A stretch of DNA of 64,000 nt from Burhinus oedicnemus. Its lineage: Eukaryota > Chordata > Aves > Charadriiformes > Burhinidae. The DNA lies in contig VFFE01007601.1 in NCBI GenBank assembly GCA_008921705.1, forward strand, positions 132,109 through 196,108. Reading direction: 5' to 3'. Made by a program: the position numbers and the translations under genes. The notes under the pieces are model-generated. The model saw only the letters and a program-made list of their open reading frames with translations. It was not told where the DNA came from and made no database searches. Numbering within the stretch: the stretch's first letter is position 1; the number at the start of each line of letters is the position of its first letter. Shown here piece after piece: positions 28,001 through 39,766 of the stretch.

Positions 28001-29114
28001 CAGCTCAATTACAGCACGCTTCTGAGCTTTCTTTGAGAAGAGCCAAAACTAGTTTTGTCCCCACCTGTGACAGAAAATGTTGTAGTTTTCAGTTTTCTAA
28101 TGAAAGGAAAAAAAAAAAAAACCAGCCAAAGAAAACAGACTCTTTCCAGAAAAATCTTTCATCAAAATATAACAGTGAGCAGTTGTGCTGTGTGAAAAGG
28201 ATGCATTTCTATTGAAAGCTCCTTCAGCAACTTTTTTTTCTGTTACATAGTTAACTATTTAGCTACAGAAATAAACATGAACATTTAGAACACTTATTGA
28301 CTATCTATAGCATGTCATTATAAGAAGTCCTGCAAAGAAGCAGCTAGTCACTTGGTCTGCTTCTAGACTGAGCAGTGGCTATGCTACACATGGGCCAGAG
28401 ACAGGATCCCTTGCCTTTTTCTACTTCTGTCCACCTTCTTCATGTAGACCACACAAAAAATAACAAAAAGAAGGTGATTTTTTTTAAAGAGTTTGCCTTT
28501 TCTTAAAAAAAAAAAAAAAACAAACAAAACCCAACAGTAATGGAAAATTCTTGAAATAATGCCATGTACGTAAAGTGTCGACCCAAGCAGATATGTAAAT
28601 AGTCACAGGATATGATCATATTCTTTGGGGCTACCTCTATAAAAAGGTAAAGCCAGGAAAGACTTTAGGAAAGGAAAGTAAGAGTTGCTCCCAACACGTT
28701 CCCTCAGACACTGGGTTTAGCTAAGGGCAGAACATGATGGTACCGGGGGTGCTCTAGACAGGATTTTAGGACCAAGCCAATAGGGCAGGCATGGTTGGGG
28801 ATCCCTGAAGTTTACAATTTTTCTGCACGGCAGTTCACCCCTGCCTATCTTTGCGTCTGAAGGTACAGGAATATCTGAATCAGATTCCATTCAAAACTAA
28901 CAAAAACAAAACAAAATGGGATCGGGTTAGAGATGCTTCTGCTTTGTAACTTATTTTAACAATGCCCAGCAACCGATATTAAGGTAAACACCCTAAGAAA
29001 CAGAGAAGAAGGAAAGTAAACCTCCCCTGGTAAGTAGCTGTCCTGTTTCTGGAATTCAGCAATATTGGGATTTCCTGAGCAGGTTGCGGCTGGGCCATCT
29101 TGTTTAGCAGCATT
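16001..29114. other. no gene or mobile element recognised; A-rich runs
   Basis: AT-rich sequence. Homopolymer stretches occur at 27300-27310 (followed by an A/C-rich run), near 28109-28121 (A-rich) and at 28505-28520 (16 A, then CAAACAAAAC). The region around 16.4-18.1 kb is purine-rich on the plus strand but gives no consistent protein. Confidence 0.45.
28505..28520. repeat. poly(A) run
   Basis: Sixteen consecutive A followed by CAAACAAAAC. No retrocopy was recognised immediately upstream. Confidence 0.95.
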
Positions 29115-29392
29115 TAATAGATCTATTCAGCATGAATTTGCCTCGTCCCTCTTTGAACTCATTTGTACTTTTGGCCTCCTCAACATCCTGTGGAAATGAG
29201 TTCCACAATTTAATTACGCATTGTGTGAAAAAGTACTTCCTTTTTGCTTAACTCTGCTACCTGACGTTCTCATTTTGTGTTCCCTAATTCCCGTGTTATG
29301 AAAAATAGTGAATTTCCATACCTTTTGAAACTTTTAGATCTCTGGTGAATCCTTCCCTTTCTCGTTTATCATTCCTCTCCCCCTCCATCACT
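29115..29392 (-). mobile_element. ancient CR1/L3-like LINE relic
   Basis: The plus strand contains blocks typical of the old amniote CR1/L3-like consensus in antisense, in this order: TTTGAACTCATTTGTACTTT, then a motif close to GGCCTCCACAACATCCTGTGG, then GAGTTCCACAATTTAATTA, then TGTGTGAAAAAGTACTTCCT, then CCCTAATTCCCGTGTTATG. Reading right to left these encode the C-terminal part of the reverse-transcriptase ORF. Scattered substitutions and small indels, with no intact frame, point to greater age than the other CR1 copies here. Both ends fade gradually, so the limits are approximate. The family name comes from memory of repeat consensus sequences and is less certain than the CR1-type call. 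Confidence 0.75.
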
Positions 29393-30604
29393 TTTTCCGA
29401 ACTGGAATCCGAGTCCATTTCTGCAGTAACGGTCAACAAACACTACTGCAACCAGAGAAGGTTGGCTGCCTTCTAGCTGGACTGGTTGCCTGGCCTTGTC
29501 ATGGCAATAAGGAATGTGGCTAGGATGGGTATGTTATTTAACAAGCTTTTCTCTGAGATACTAGAATGCCAATGTCATCACCATTTCTTTCCACAAAGGA
29601 GGGTTCATATAGAAGGGGTTTCATGTTTCAGTACTGGAGTGTAGCTTGGTCCTTGGAAACTACTTCACCTTTATTTTTACTCTGCAATTTGGGGGGGAAC
29701 CGAGCATTATCTTTCCCTCTCTTTCTTTAACATGTTACCAAATGCTAAGATAGGGAAGGTAACCTCTGAAGAACCAAGGCCAAATTCCATCCTCAGTTAT
29801 ACTTTAATAATATCTTTTGATGTCCACAAAGTTACAAACTCCTGGTCAGTGCCTAATTTGGTGTCTAGGGGAAGGGGAGCCTCTTCCCTTTTTAGTCTGA
29901 AGTCTTCCTGGTAAGTCACTATTTTAGCTTTGACTGTTTGGAATTACCATGGCAGTTCATTTATATAGATAAGCTTGAAATTATTTTCTCTAAGCAATCT
30001 GGATTTACATGACATTTCTGGCATCAGCTGTACAAGTGCACCATAAAAACGGTTTATTTACAGAACTTTCACCCTCCCCGTCAACACACAGCTGCAACAG
30101 AACGGAAGACAGACGAATATGGCCTATTTGTGAATCCCTTGAGAGAAATGCATTAATCACTAAGCCTGATATGAAAAGGTACAACCTACTTCTTAAGCAC
30201 TTTTCTCTGCTACAGTCCATGTTTCATTTATATTACTGACATCTCTGAAACACATGTTCTTGGGAAAGAGGGTGAAATTGTCAACAAGTACAAATCTTGA
30301 AGCCGTTTCTTTCTGCTTGCAAAAAACCTGGACTGAGTAATTATAAACCATTTCTGTCATCAGCTTTAAAGACAGCTACACTAAAGTAGATACGGATGCG
30401 GAAACAAAATGTTTTCCTGGAACTAATCATAGCACTACTCGGGGTTGAGAGACAGGCTGCCATAAGCCAAGCTTTAGGAAATTTCTGCTGCAATACTAAA
30501 AGTGGAGAAACCTGAAAGAGCAGCAGATGAAACTCCCCACCTTCTGTTTCAAACACAAAACATCAGCTTATTACACTACAAAATACATGGACATGACATC
30601 TCAC

Positions 30605-31210
30605 TGATGTAGAATGCAGAATGCAGAAAGAGAAGAGAAAGAAGAAAATATTGAGATCATGAAACAAAATTTAGCACAAGAAGTGAACGTATGGAAGAAA
30701 TGTGAACAAGAATTAGTGTGAAGGGGAAATGCTGCCAAACAAATGGAAGAAGCCGTGTCAAAAGCTTAGAATCATAGAATCATAGAATCACCTAGGTTGG
30801 AAGAGACCCTTAATATCATCAAGTCCAACCATAAACCTAACACTGCCAAAACCACCACCAAACCATGTCCCTCAGCACCACGTCTTCCTGTCTTTTAAAT
30901 ACCTCCAGGGATGGCGATTCCAATATCTGTTGAAATTGGCTGAATTTGAGAGTACCAATCTAACAGAAAGGAAAAATAGAATGTAGTAGCAAGAACACAT
31001 ACTGACTATAAAAAAGCAGATAAGGTTGGCATTTGACACAGAAAATCGGAAACAGGAATGTCGGTAAATTTGAGGCTGCTGCAGAATCATCAAAAATTCT
31101 ACGTGAAAGGAAGTAAAAGAGGAGGTAGTTCTTAGAAGAGAGTTGGAGAAGAGAAATCAGAAAAGAGGACCTCCCTATACTTCTCAGAAAATCTGATTGG
31201 CAGTCACCTG
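30605..31210 (+). pseudogene. coiled-coil protein pseudogene, interrupted by CR1
   Basis: Plus-strand translation from about 30617 gives MQNAEREEKEENIEIMKQ and then NLAQEVNVWKKCEQELV, a stop, and AAKQMEEAVSKA up to the CR1 at 30767. Beyond the CR1 the theme resumes: LLKLAEFESTNLTERKNRM (about 30928-30984), stops, QEHILTIKKQIRLAFDTENR (about 30991-31050), then after a frame change KFEAAAESSKILRERK (about 31065-31112), and KEEVVLRRELEKRNQK after another. The amino-acid composition (heptad-like Leu/Ile with Glu/Lys/Gln, few Gly or Pro) fits a long coiled coil. The repeated stops and frameshifts mean no functional product. The lack of obvious introns favours a processed retrocopy, but I see no poly(A) tail and cannot name the parent. 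It could share a parent with the 940-1440 remnant; that is a guess. Confidence 0.45.
30767..30923 (-). mobile_element. short 5'-truncated CR1 (3' end with octamer tail)
   Basis: Begins on the plus strand with tandem copies of the octamer ATCATAGA, the reverse complement of the CR1 3' terminus. It continues through CCTAGGTTGGAAGAGACC, AAGTCCAACCATAAACC, AACCATGTCCCTCAGCACCA and CTCCAGGGATGGCGATTCCA, all standard CR1 3'-UTR and tail blocks. Only about 157 bp are present, which is typical 5' truncation during target-primed reverse transcription. It sits inside the coiled-coil pseudogene and so is younger than it. Poly(A) is absent, as expected for CR1. Confidence 0.95.
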
Positions 31211-32276
31211 TAGCCACTGGAAAGTAGAAGATTATGATGAATCAGCGAAAAACACAACAAACCTGAGGCAATCTCCAGTGTAGCCATACAAATACTGGCC
31301 TTGAAAACAACAGGACAGAGATGAATGAAACAGAAAGGCAACTTTGCAAGGAAACTTAAAAAGTGGTGGAGAATAACCTTACAATTATCATAAATTATGC
31401 TGCTAAACACATACCCAGAATTTGTATTTAATTCCTCTGTTGCTAAGTGTTTCAACTAGAGTACCTCAAGGTTATTTAGAGAAACATCATTTAACTTTTA
31501 ACTTTCTTTCTTGTAATTCTTGACTTTTTTTTGTCTTTTGTCATCACAAGAATTCAGCTTCAGAAATCTGTCTACTAGTTATGTAAAGTTTTGTCCACTT
31601 AAAATAGTTTAATTAATTAACAGTGTAATTAACTTGTGTGATGAAATCTATCATTTGAGGTTTGGAAATTCTAATTTAACTATATCTGAAGATGTAGCAC
31701 AGCCACTGTTGAACATCAGTTTCAATCATAAAATTCATGGTGAAATTCCTTAAATTCAGTGGATGTGAATATTCATGCTATGTTGAATGAATTGTTTGTC
31801 CCTCTTGAAAAAAAAGGAAAAGCAATAGAAATAACTCCCAAAGTTCAAATGTAATCACTGGAAAAATCAGATAAGCTTGAGACATCCAAAGACAAATCTC
31901 ATACTTCAACCAAAATTAAAATAATTCCTTGGTGTAAATTATTTTCATGTTTAAATTCTGTAGACAGTGGAGGCAATATGTTTGTATGAAAAAAGGTCCA
32001 AATGAAGACCTAGGAATTCAGTTCTGCTAAAATAGTTTGAAGTTATGTCAAGTTCAAAGCAAATTTATGGCAGAGCATAAATTCATATCTTTCTACGCTA
32101 CTTTCACTATTTAAATTGACCTTAGAGTGGCAAAATATCAGTCATAGCAATCAGATCAACACATCAAGAGCAATCATAAATATCTGATTATACACAGATG
32201 GCAAAAGATTTCTTTCAACCCACATCAGTAAGTGAGGACTCAATATCCCTGATTTGCGAACATGTGAGTAACAACT
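31211..32276. other. no gene recognised; TAATTAATTAA motif
   Basis: AT-rich DNA between the pseudogene and the LTR. A run of overlapping TAATTA sites lies at 31607-31630. No reading frame of interest. Confidence 0.5.
32272..32276. repeat. left target-site duplication of the solo LTR
   Basis: CAACT directly abutting the TG terminus; identical to 32996-33000. Confidence 0.85.
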
Positions 32277-32995
32277 TGTCGTGGTTTGGGCCAGATTGGC
32301 CACCGAGGTGAATGACAGATGCTCTCCCCCACCTCTGTCTTCAAGGAGAGCAGGGAGAGGGACAAAGAGACTTATGAGTTTAGGAGAAACTAAACTACTT
32401 TAATGAAAATATTAATAAAATAATAAAAAGAAAATAATGAAATATATACAAAACTGTATCAAGCCCCCAGGATGACAATCACGCCACCAGCAGGCACTGG
32501 GGAAGTCCCAGACTGGACTCAGTGACGGACGGGAACTGGATTCCAGATCTGGATTCAGGATTGGGATCAAAGGCAGATGAACAGAAAGAGTCCTGCTTGG
32601 GTGCCGGCCATTGAAGAAAGATGCCTGACCCTTTGATCCCTCAGCTTTTATACTGAGCAGGAGGCAGATGGGATGGAATACCCTGTTGGTCAGTTTTGGG
32701 TCACCTGTCCTGTCCGCTCCTCCCCACAGGTGTGACTCCTCTACGCTTTTCCGCTTCCGACCCTCCAACAGGGGAAATGACAAAGTTGGCCGGCCTTGGC
32801 TGTGATAGCAGTAAGTACAAGCAAGAGCCTCTCTGCGTACCATTTGTTGGCATCAATGATAAACATCGGTCTTATCACTCTGAGTGTGAACAGTTTCTGC
32901 ACAATATGCTGCTAATTTCAGTAGTTAGAAGAGGTCCAGCTAAAAAGTAAAATCACTGAACAGAAAATTGGTTCTGGTTTACCTCAACCAGGACA
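32277..32995 (-). mobile_element. solo LTR of an endogenous retrovirus, ERVL-like
   Basis: A 719-bp element with inverted termini TGTCGTGGTTT... and ...AACCAGGACA, that is TG...CA ends. It is flanked by an exact 5-bp direct repeat CAACT at 32272-32276 and 32996-33000, which reads as the target-site duplication. Transcription signals point to the minus strand: a TATAAAAG box (reverse complement of 32648-32655) and an ATTAAA polyadenylation variant (complement of 32399-32404) downstream of it. No internal gag, pol or env sequence is present on either side, so it is a solo LTR left by recombination between the two LTRs of a provirus. Five-base duplications are usual for ERVL-type elements. The terminal sequence resembles a widespread bird LTR family that I know from memory. 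The 143-codon minus-strand frame inside it is not a gene. Confidence 0.88.
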
Positions 32996-33000
32996 CAACT
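32996..33000. repeat. right target-site duplication of the solo LTR
   Basis: CAACT directly abutting the CA terminus; identical to 32272-32276. Confidence 0.85.
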
Positions 33001-33960
33001 AAAGGGACTACCTGTCAGAAAATGTTAGCTTCACCTTATCGCCTGCATCTGTCCTCCATATACTGCACCAACATCACTTCAGCCTCACTCAGCTGTGCTT
33101 CAGACAGCTAGTTCTCATGAAGACCCTAAGCACTAGGCTAGACAATCAAGATGTAAACTGGGTAAGAAGACAAAATAGAAATACAGTGCTGGATATCACT
33201 CACACTTTATACTTCAGACTACCTTCTCAGACAGCCCCCTTAAGGATCCCAGCACATGCTGAACAGAAAGGATGACAAGATGGGTCGTGAATAACTTCAC
33301 ATTATTGTAAGTGTAAATGTCCCTCACAGAAGAAAAAAATCCCCCTATGACTCTCTGAAGGTATTTTGGCAAGAAGAAACATTCCTTCTCTAATAGGGAA
33401 ACTGATCATAATCAAAGACATTTAGAGGTTCCGTCAAATCAGTTTAGGAAATGAGACTCAGTTTTCATCATTGCTAGGAGAACCTTATCTGCTAATGCAA
33501 TCAATGCCATTTCAGTTCCAAATATGAGTACTAAACTTCTGTACAGTGCAAGAAGTTGACATTTCAGCTACCCATTCACTTGCTATCATCTTTGCTGCCT
33601 CATTCAATGACAGATCATTTCTAAATGATGGAGATGCAAAATTACATTGAACAAAGAGGCCCTTCAAATCCTTCATGCTACTGTATTTCCCACCACATGT
33701 TATTTCAGTCTTAAAGTAAGCAAGGATTGTGCTATATTATAATTATTTCTAATTTGAAATGACTGAGTGGCATGTAGGACATGATTTCCTTTTATTTATA
33801 GCCTGACTGTTCTCCTGAAACAGTGCATCAAGATCCCAGTGGATAAATGGAGAAGAGCAGGATAATTAAACAATTTTTTTTGTTGTTGTTTTTAGTATTT
33901 TTTTTTGTGAGGAGAGAATTGCATTTCTGATGTGATGTTGTGAAGACCTCCAAGCTTTTA

Positions 33961-34016
33961 GCCAAAAAATATTGAGTACCTATTAATGGCCAAAAAATGT
34001 TGAGTACCTACTAGTG
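33961..34016. repeat. 28-bp tandem duplication, two copies
   Basis: Unit 1 (33961-33988) and unit 2 (33989-34016) both start GCCAAAAAAT and contain TTGAGTACCTA. They differ at three positions, all transitions (unit positions 11, 23 and 26), so the duplication is not recent. Confidence 0.92.
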
Positions 34017-36172
34017 GCACAGGCGGCCGAGGTCACCATGAGAAGCAGTACAGATGCCCTGCCTTTGAGTAGACACACTCCTGCATGGTTAATAACAGTC
34101 AACTTCAGCATGGCTAAGGCTAATCTGCCAGAAAAGAATCGCTCTCAGATGTAGCAAGTGTTATAGTCTAAGGTGTTAGGAAACAAAACAAATTCTCCAG
34201 TGCCTCTTCCAATTAAGTTTGCCTTCCAATCAAGAATGCAATAATAAGTAACACAGATCTTTTTCAGAGGAATTTGTTTCCAGTTGTCTAGTTGATTTCC
34301 AAAGGAAAAGACATCTTCCCCGGTTGAACAATGAATAATGCATGTGTTCCCACATTATTCCACCTTGTTCTGTGTTATTTCTTTCCCCTAAAAGAGCAGG
34401 AACTTTTCTTGTTTCTACAGAGCTATGTCTACCTCATTACTAAGTCTCTTTGTATCACTTAGAGATGTGGTTAAACTGCAGTACTTGACTTTCCATTCCT
34501 GTGTCCAGTACCTGTCTCTTCACTCTGTCACAAACAATGAAGGTGACAACATTTCCTTCAACAGACAAGAGCAAAGTACCTTTAATGTATATTTAAGGTT
34601 GCCAGTCACTTCGATTGACATAGTGGGCTGCCAGAAGTGTTAACTTACACCTTTAAGAAGGTGTACATTTCATTCTGTTTGTTCAATCTACAGTGGGACA
34701 AGTACCACTGAACGTAAATCTTTTATGCTTGCCAGGATCCTGCAAATCAATAGTAACCTTCTCTGATCTGCTACGTTGTACTGGGTGAGTTCATAAAGCT
34801 CAGTCTAAATCCACAACGGACGTTGTTTAGAGGCTACTTAAACCAGCCATACAGCATTGATAAAATCAAGAAGGAAATGTTTTCCCTGGCATCTGAAGAA
34901 GCGTTGCCAGGGAATGCCAGGGTTTCTTTACGTCTTCAGAAATTTCAAACTGGAAGATCTTTAGGGAACATCCTACTAGCACTGAAACGGTTTTAATAAA
35001 ATATTATTAACAGAGTTCTCCAACCAGCATTGCAGACTGCACGTACTTTGTGCCATTGCTACAATAAAAATCTGTAAAGAAAAAACCCGAGGAAGAGAAC
35101 AATTTCTTTAGTTGAAATAAAAGGACAGTGGTCTGTGAGACGTGATTCTGCACTGTATTTGTAAGTGCACTACAGTAATGAGTACCATAGCTAGAAAGAG
35201 TGAAAAGTCCAACCATCCTCTAGAGTCATTATGTGCTTAGATAGCAGCAATCGATGAACTAATTAAATAAAAGTGAATTAGACCGGAGCCATTCTTGGAA
35301 AAATACTTGGCTAATGACTTTGATGAGAAAATGTCAACATACATTTTCAAAGTGGTTCCAGCTTAAAAAAACAGGTACTGTTAATACGTCTTATTCCCTT
35401 GAGAAGTTTCTAGACCAGTTCTTCAGATAACAAAAACAGCAAACAAGATCCCATACGCCCAAGTTCACAACAAAGCTTAGCTACAAGTATTTTTAGATTC
35501 TGCTTTTTTGTGTACAATTTTTTAATGATAATATATAAGCATTTGTACTCACTCATAGCGTCCAATTCCGCTTATGCAGTCTCTTTCCTGCTTAATGGCA
35601 ACATACGAAGAAGATAATATTAAGAAGAGAATCATGTAGACCCAATGATTTCAGTAAAACTCTACCTGGATTTGCGAGAATGGTTCTTTTTGCAGGATTC
35701 CCTCTTCCATTTGCAACATGCATGGTCAAATTATGGGCGCTGTATTATCTTTACCCCTTTAAACTAAACAGTACACACTTTCTCTACAGTAAGATCTTAG
35801 ATTCTAATTTATTCCCGCACATTAAAGGAAAAAAATAAGTATTGTGTGCAAACACTGTGTGTGTATGTATGTGTGGGAGGTACTTTGCAATGTAGATGCA
35901 GCTGTTGCTTTGTGAGCTGCAGCTAGTAAAACTAGAATTATGAGCTGAAGGTGTCCGCTTTCAGGTTCCTCTTGTGGAATTACGAGGCTCTCTTACATTT
36001 TTGATCCTGCTATCAACAAATATCTTCGAAGCCTTCCGAAAATTACTTTTGTTTTTGTCTGGAGATGATTTCCTTGCAAGATGAGAAGCTATTTTATTGG
36101 CTGTATTGGAAACCTGAATTGCTGAATTGCATCCGTAACAGATAGAAACACTCTTTCTTAAGTTTGGGTTTG

Positions 36173-36188
36173 TTTTTTTTTTTTTTTT
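36173..36188. repeat. poly(T) run
   Basis: Sixteen consecutive T on the plus strand. Confidence 0.95.
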
Positions 36189-39100
36189 CCTTTAAAAATG
36201 CAGGAATCTGTCCTCCTTTCTCTGTTAAAAAACCCATTGAGACTCTACTACCAAGCATTTAAAAGAGAAAAAAAAAATGGTCAGTTTACTTCAGTTAAAA
36301 ATAAAAACCCCCACACTCTCCTATGAGTCTGTATTCTGAGAAAAATCCAGCTTCACAACCTCCTGTCTTTTTCCCACTGGACCTCTGCCTGGTTTATCAG
36401 GTAAGCGACGGTGCTGAGGATTAACCATCATTCAGTCCCCACTGCTCCCACAGTGTTCCTGGGTTACGCTTCCTAATTTAGGGATACATTGTTACTTTGT
36501 TTCATAACTATGCAAATAAGGACCAACAGGGATTTCAAGATGAGATATACATTTGCTTTACAAATGCCTCAAACATATTTTTTAAAGTTGGTTATGAATT
36601 TCTATCTGTTACTTTCTCAGGGCCCAAATTCAGCTGATGGACCTTCATTTAAGAAATCTAAATATTTTCTTCTAGAATAGAAATCAACATGGATTGTTTT
36701 TTTAACAGATCAATTTCTAAATCATACAAGTAATTTGCAAATTTAAGTCCCAGGCATTTAAAATCGGGAAAACTAGACTAGAGGATGCTCAGATTTAGGG
36801 AACATGACTATTCATCCTCTGTGAAGATTATGCCTCTTGAACCTTAGAAGGATTCAGGTCTCATTCAGATTTTACGAATGACGTTATACTGGTGATTAGC
36901 TGATCTGCTTACCCTTGAACCTAACCTGTCTCAGGAAGCTACAAGCCAGCTTAGGCAAGTAAAAACTGACTACTTGACTAGTTACGTAGCTAAGAAATGG
37001 GAGAGGAAGTAGAACAACAATTTCACAATAAAAAACAGAAAGACAAAGGAATTTTGTCTGCCCAGCAAACAAAATATGATGGTAACAATACTGAACAACA
37101 AACTGAAATCTTAGAGAAAATACGGGAGAATGCTTTCATAGAATCCAAACCAAGGATAAATTATTAAATGTTATAGCTGTTAAAAGCATGAAGGAGACAG
37201 AGGCATGGACAACTGACACCTACTGATTGCTGTGTAGAAGTATGTGTTACACAGAACAAGAATCCACAGTACTAGCTCACATTTGAATGTGTCTGGGCAT
37301 ATATGGGGGTAACAGCCCTGCTGTTAGCATTAAGTAGCTAGTAAAAGTATATAAAATTTGCACGTTCTCAAAGAGCTCTCAAGCATACAGAAACAGAGGA
37401 ATACAAGAGGCTGAAATAATTAATTCTGATGAAATGGGAGACCAAGAACCCCTACCAGACAAAGTCCTTGTTCCTATTTAAGGCAAGGCATATAAACACA
37501 CAAGCAAAACTTCAAACACTGCCAAGCACTTATGATACGGCAACAGAGATCCTTCCTTCTGCCCTTCTGCAAGTCTTACTTCAAATAAACAGTGATATTA
37601 AAACTTGCCCAAAGGAAGAATGCACAACAAAGCCGGTAAGACCTTATGGGCCCAAACAATAGGTAAAGGACCCATTCGTTTTCACGTGGGCACTCTTTAC
37701 ACTTCTTACACGGAAATATAAAAATGTGACGTGGCAACCATCAGTGCTAAATGCAGCCACATGTGGCAAGTGAAATGGGTGTGCCTAGCATAAAATGTTA
37801 TTACTGGGTTGTGCAAATATGGTAAATGACAATATTTACATGTCATTTACAAATGACAACTATTAGTAAGAAGCAATATAAACACCGAGCAGGCACTTTT
37901 TCCCTACCAGGAACCTGTGAGAAATGCTCAGACAAGAGACTTAATTCAGAGTTTACTGAAGTCGAAGAGAGACTTCCCTTGTATTTTAATGGGCTTTGGA
38001 TCTGCTCTTAAATTACAACTAACAATGCAGCTGAGAGTAATAACCTTACCCTAACAAAATAAGAACAGTTCATAGAGTAATGCACTAAAAATTACTAACT
38101 TGAAAATTACAAAGTGCATTTTCTTATTATGGAATGATTTTGTCTATTTTGTAGCATTACTCTATTCTTCTTCTGTCTCTAGCAAACAAAGCAGATACTG
38201 CACCATTCATCACAGCATACTTCTCTATGTCAATGAACTAACCAGGAGCCAAATAAGAGTTTACAAGTGTAGTATAATTAACGATTCTTCAAGATGACAA
38301 ACACAGCTGTGCAAGGATCACAAATATGATATGTAAGGCTTAAAAGCTTTTTACAGCTCTAGTATTAAAAGTCTGGCTCATTACGAACTAGTAAGTCTGT
38401 CACAGTTAGTGTCAAGTCTGACATCAAATATTCGCTGAACTCTCTTTTCCCAACCTAGTGTGACTACAGGCCTGTTGCTACCATGTTATTACAACAAGTA
38501 ATAATTGCACTAGAAAAACAAAGAAGAAAAAATCTGTCATACACATGTATTGAGAGGCTTGATCAAGACATTTAGAGTATTTTGAGAGTGTCAAACTGAA
38601 ACGCTTCACAAAATCAGCATCCAACTAATCTGTTGACTATTTAAGAAAACGCTATTTACACAGAACCTTGTAAAAACAACATAGCCTTGTGATTTATGAA
38701 TTATTTTACAACTAGAATACACAGTCGCAGTGGGAAGGTTCAAATACTCTGTTGATAAAAAGACACTGTAAAAATTTCGACAGAAAATGTAAACCATGTA
38801 ACTTCATAACAAAATCTCAATTGTTGCTGATACTAGCATGATGAGATTTCAACGTAAGCCTGTGTTAAATTAAAATTTTGGCGGACTACATACATACAGG
38901 CAATATATGAATCAAAACATACTCATTCACTTCCACTATATTGAACTCTGAACCAATTTTGGTTGCTAAACAGAAAAGAAACATGTTTACAGCTTCTTGT
39001 TGGCTGCAACCCCTAACAGTGTTACAAACAAAAAAAGGTTCCTTAAGTTCAACACCAGACCCAAGATAATTATTGCCAGCAGGTGACCAAGAATTGGCAA

Positions 39101-39742
39101 ATGCAATTAATCTATACCTTGTAATGAAGTTTAAGAAGTAAGCTAAGCAGTCAGTTTATCACCTACATATGTGATTTCCTTCAGATATTTCAGGTATATT
39201 TTCAGTGTATAGCTACTAAAAATGACTATGGCACAACACAGAAATGTCAGAAAGCCACATTTTGACAATTTCCACAGACCTACTTGTAGTCCTGCATCCA
39301 CATTCTCAATGTCTTATGCTGGTAAGAAGTTTCGTGGCTGACTAACCACACTGAAGTCAAATGAAGAGGTTCCTAATAATGGGAATAAGCACAGTATAGC
39401 AATCAGCTTAGAAAAGAGAAACTGTCTAAATAGAAAAATAATTTTTACTTGAGAATAGAACAAATCCTACTCAGATACATTGAGATAATAGATGTAGAAC
39501 TCCCCATTACCAGAGTGTAAAATAATCTTGTTGAAAGATTCCTTGTCCTTTCTTGATCAAGATAAATTGCATAGGTGACTGTATTAATCAAACAGGGCAG
39601 ATCGGGACATGTCAGGAGATTTAACAAGTTCTGCAGAGTTTTGGTTCCTATTGTTGTGCTAGCTCCTCATGGTTGTGATATTCTGGCTCTGTTGTAGTCC
39701 ACAGGAGATTTATTACAGAGCTCATTACATTAATTTGCTAGA

Positions 39743-39766
39743 CTTTAATTAAAATATTAATTAAAG
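39743..39766. repeat. perfect 10-bp inverted repeat of TAATTA-type sites
   Basis: Arms CTTTAATTAA (39743-39752) and TTAATTAAAG (39757-39766) are exact reverse complements separated by AATA. Each arm holds TTAATTAA, a core recognised by many homeodomain proteins. A regulatory role is inference only. Confidence 0.6.

Noticed and set aside
29872..29914. CTG|GTAAGTCA donor with CCCTTTTTAG acceptor 15 bp upstream
   Set aside because: The enclosed exon would be only 15 bp, and no partner exon on the plus strand was found.
32412..32843. 143-codon minus-strand open frame
   Set aside because: Lies wholly inside the solo LTR, spans its promoter region and has no retroviral or cellular protein motif; chance frame.
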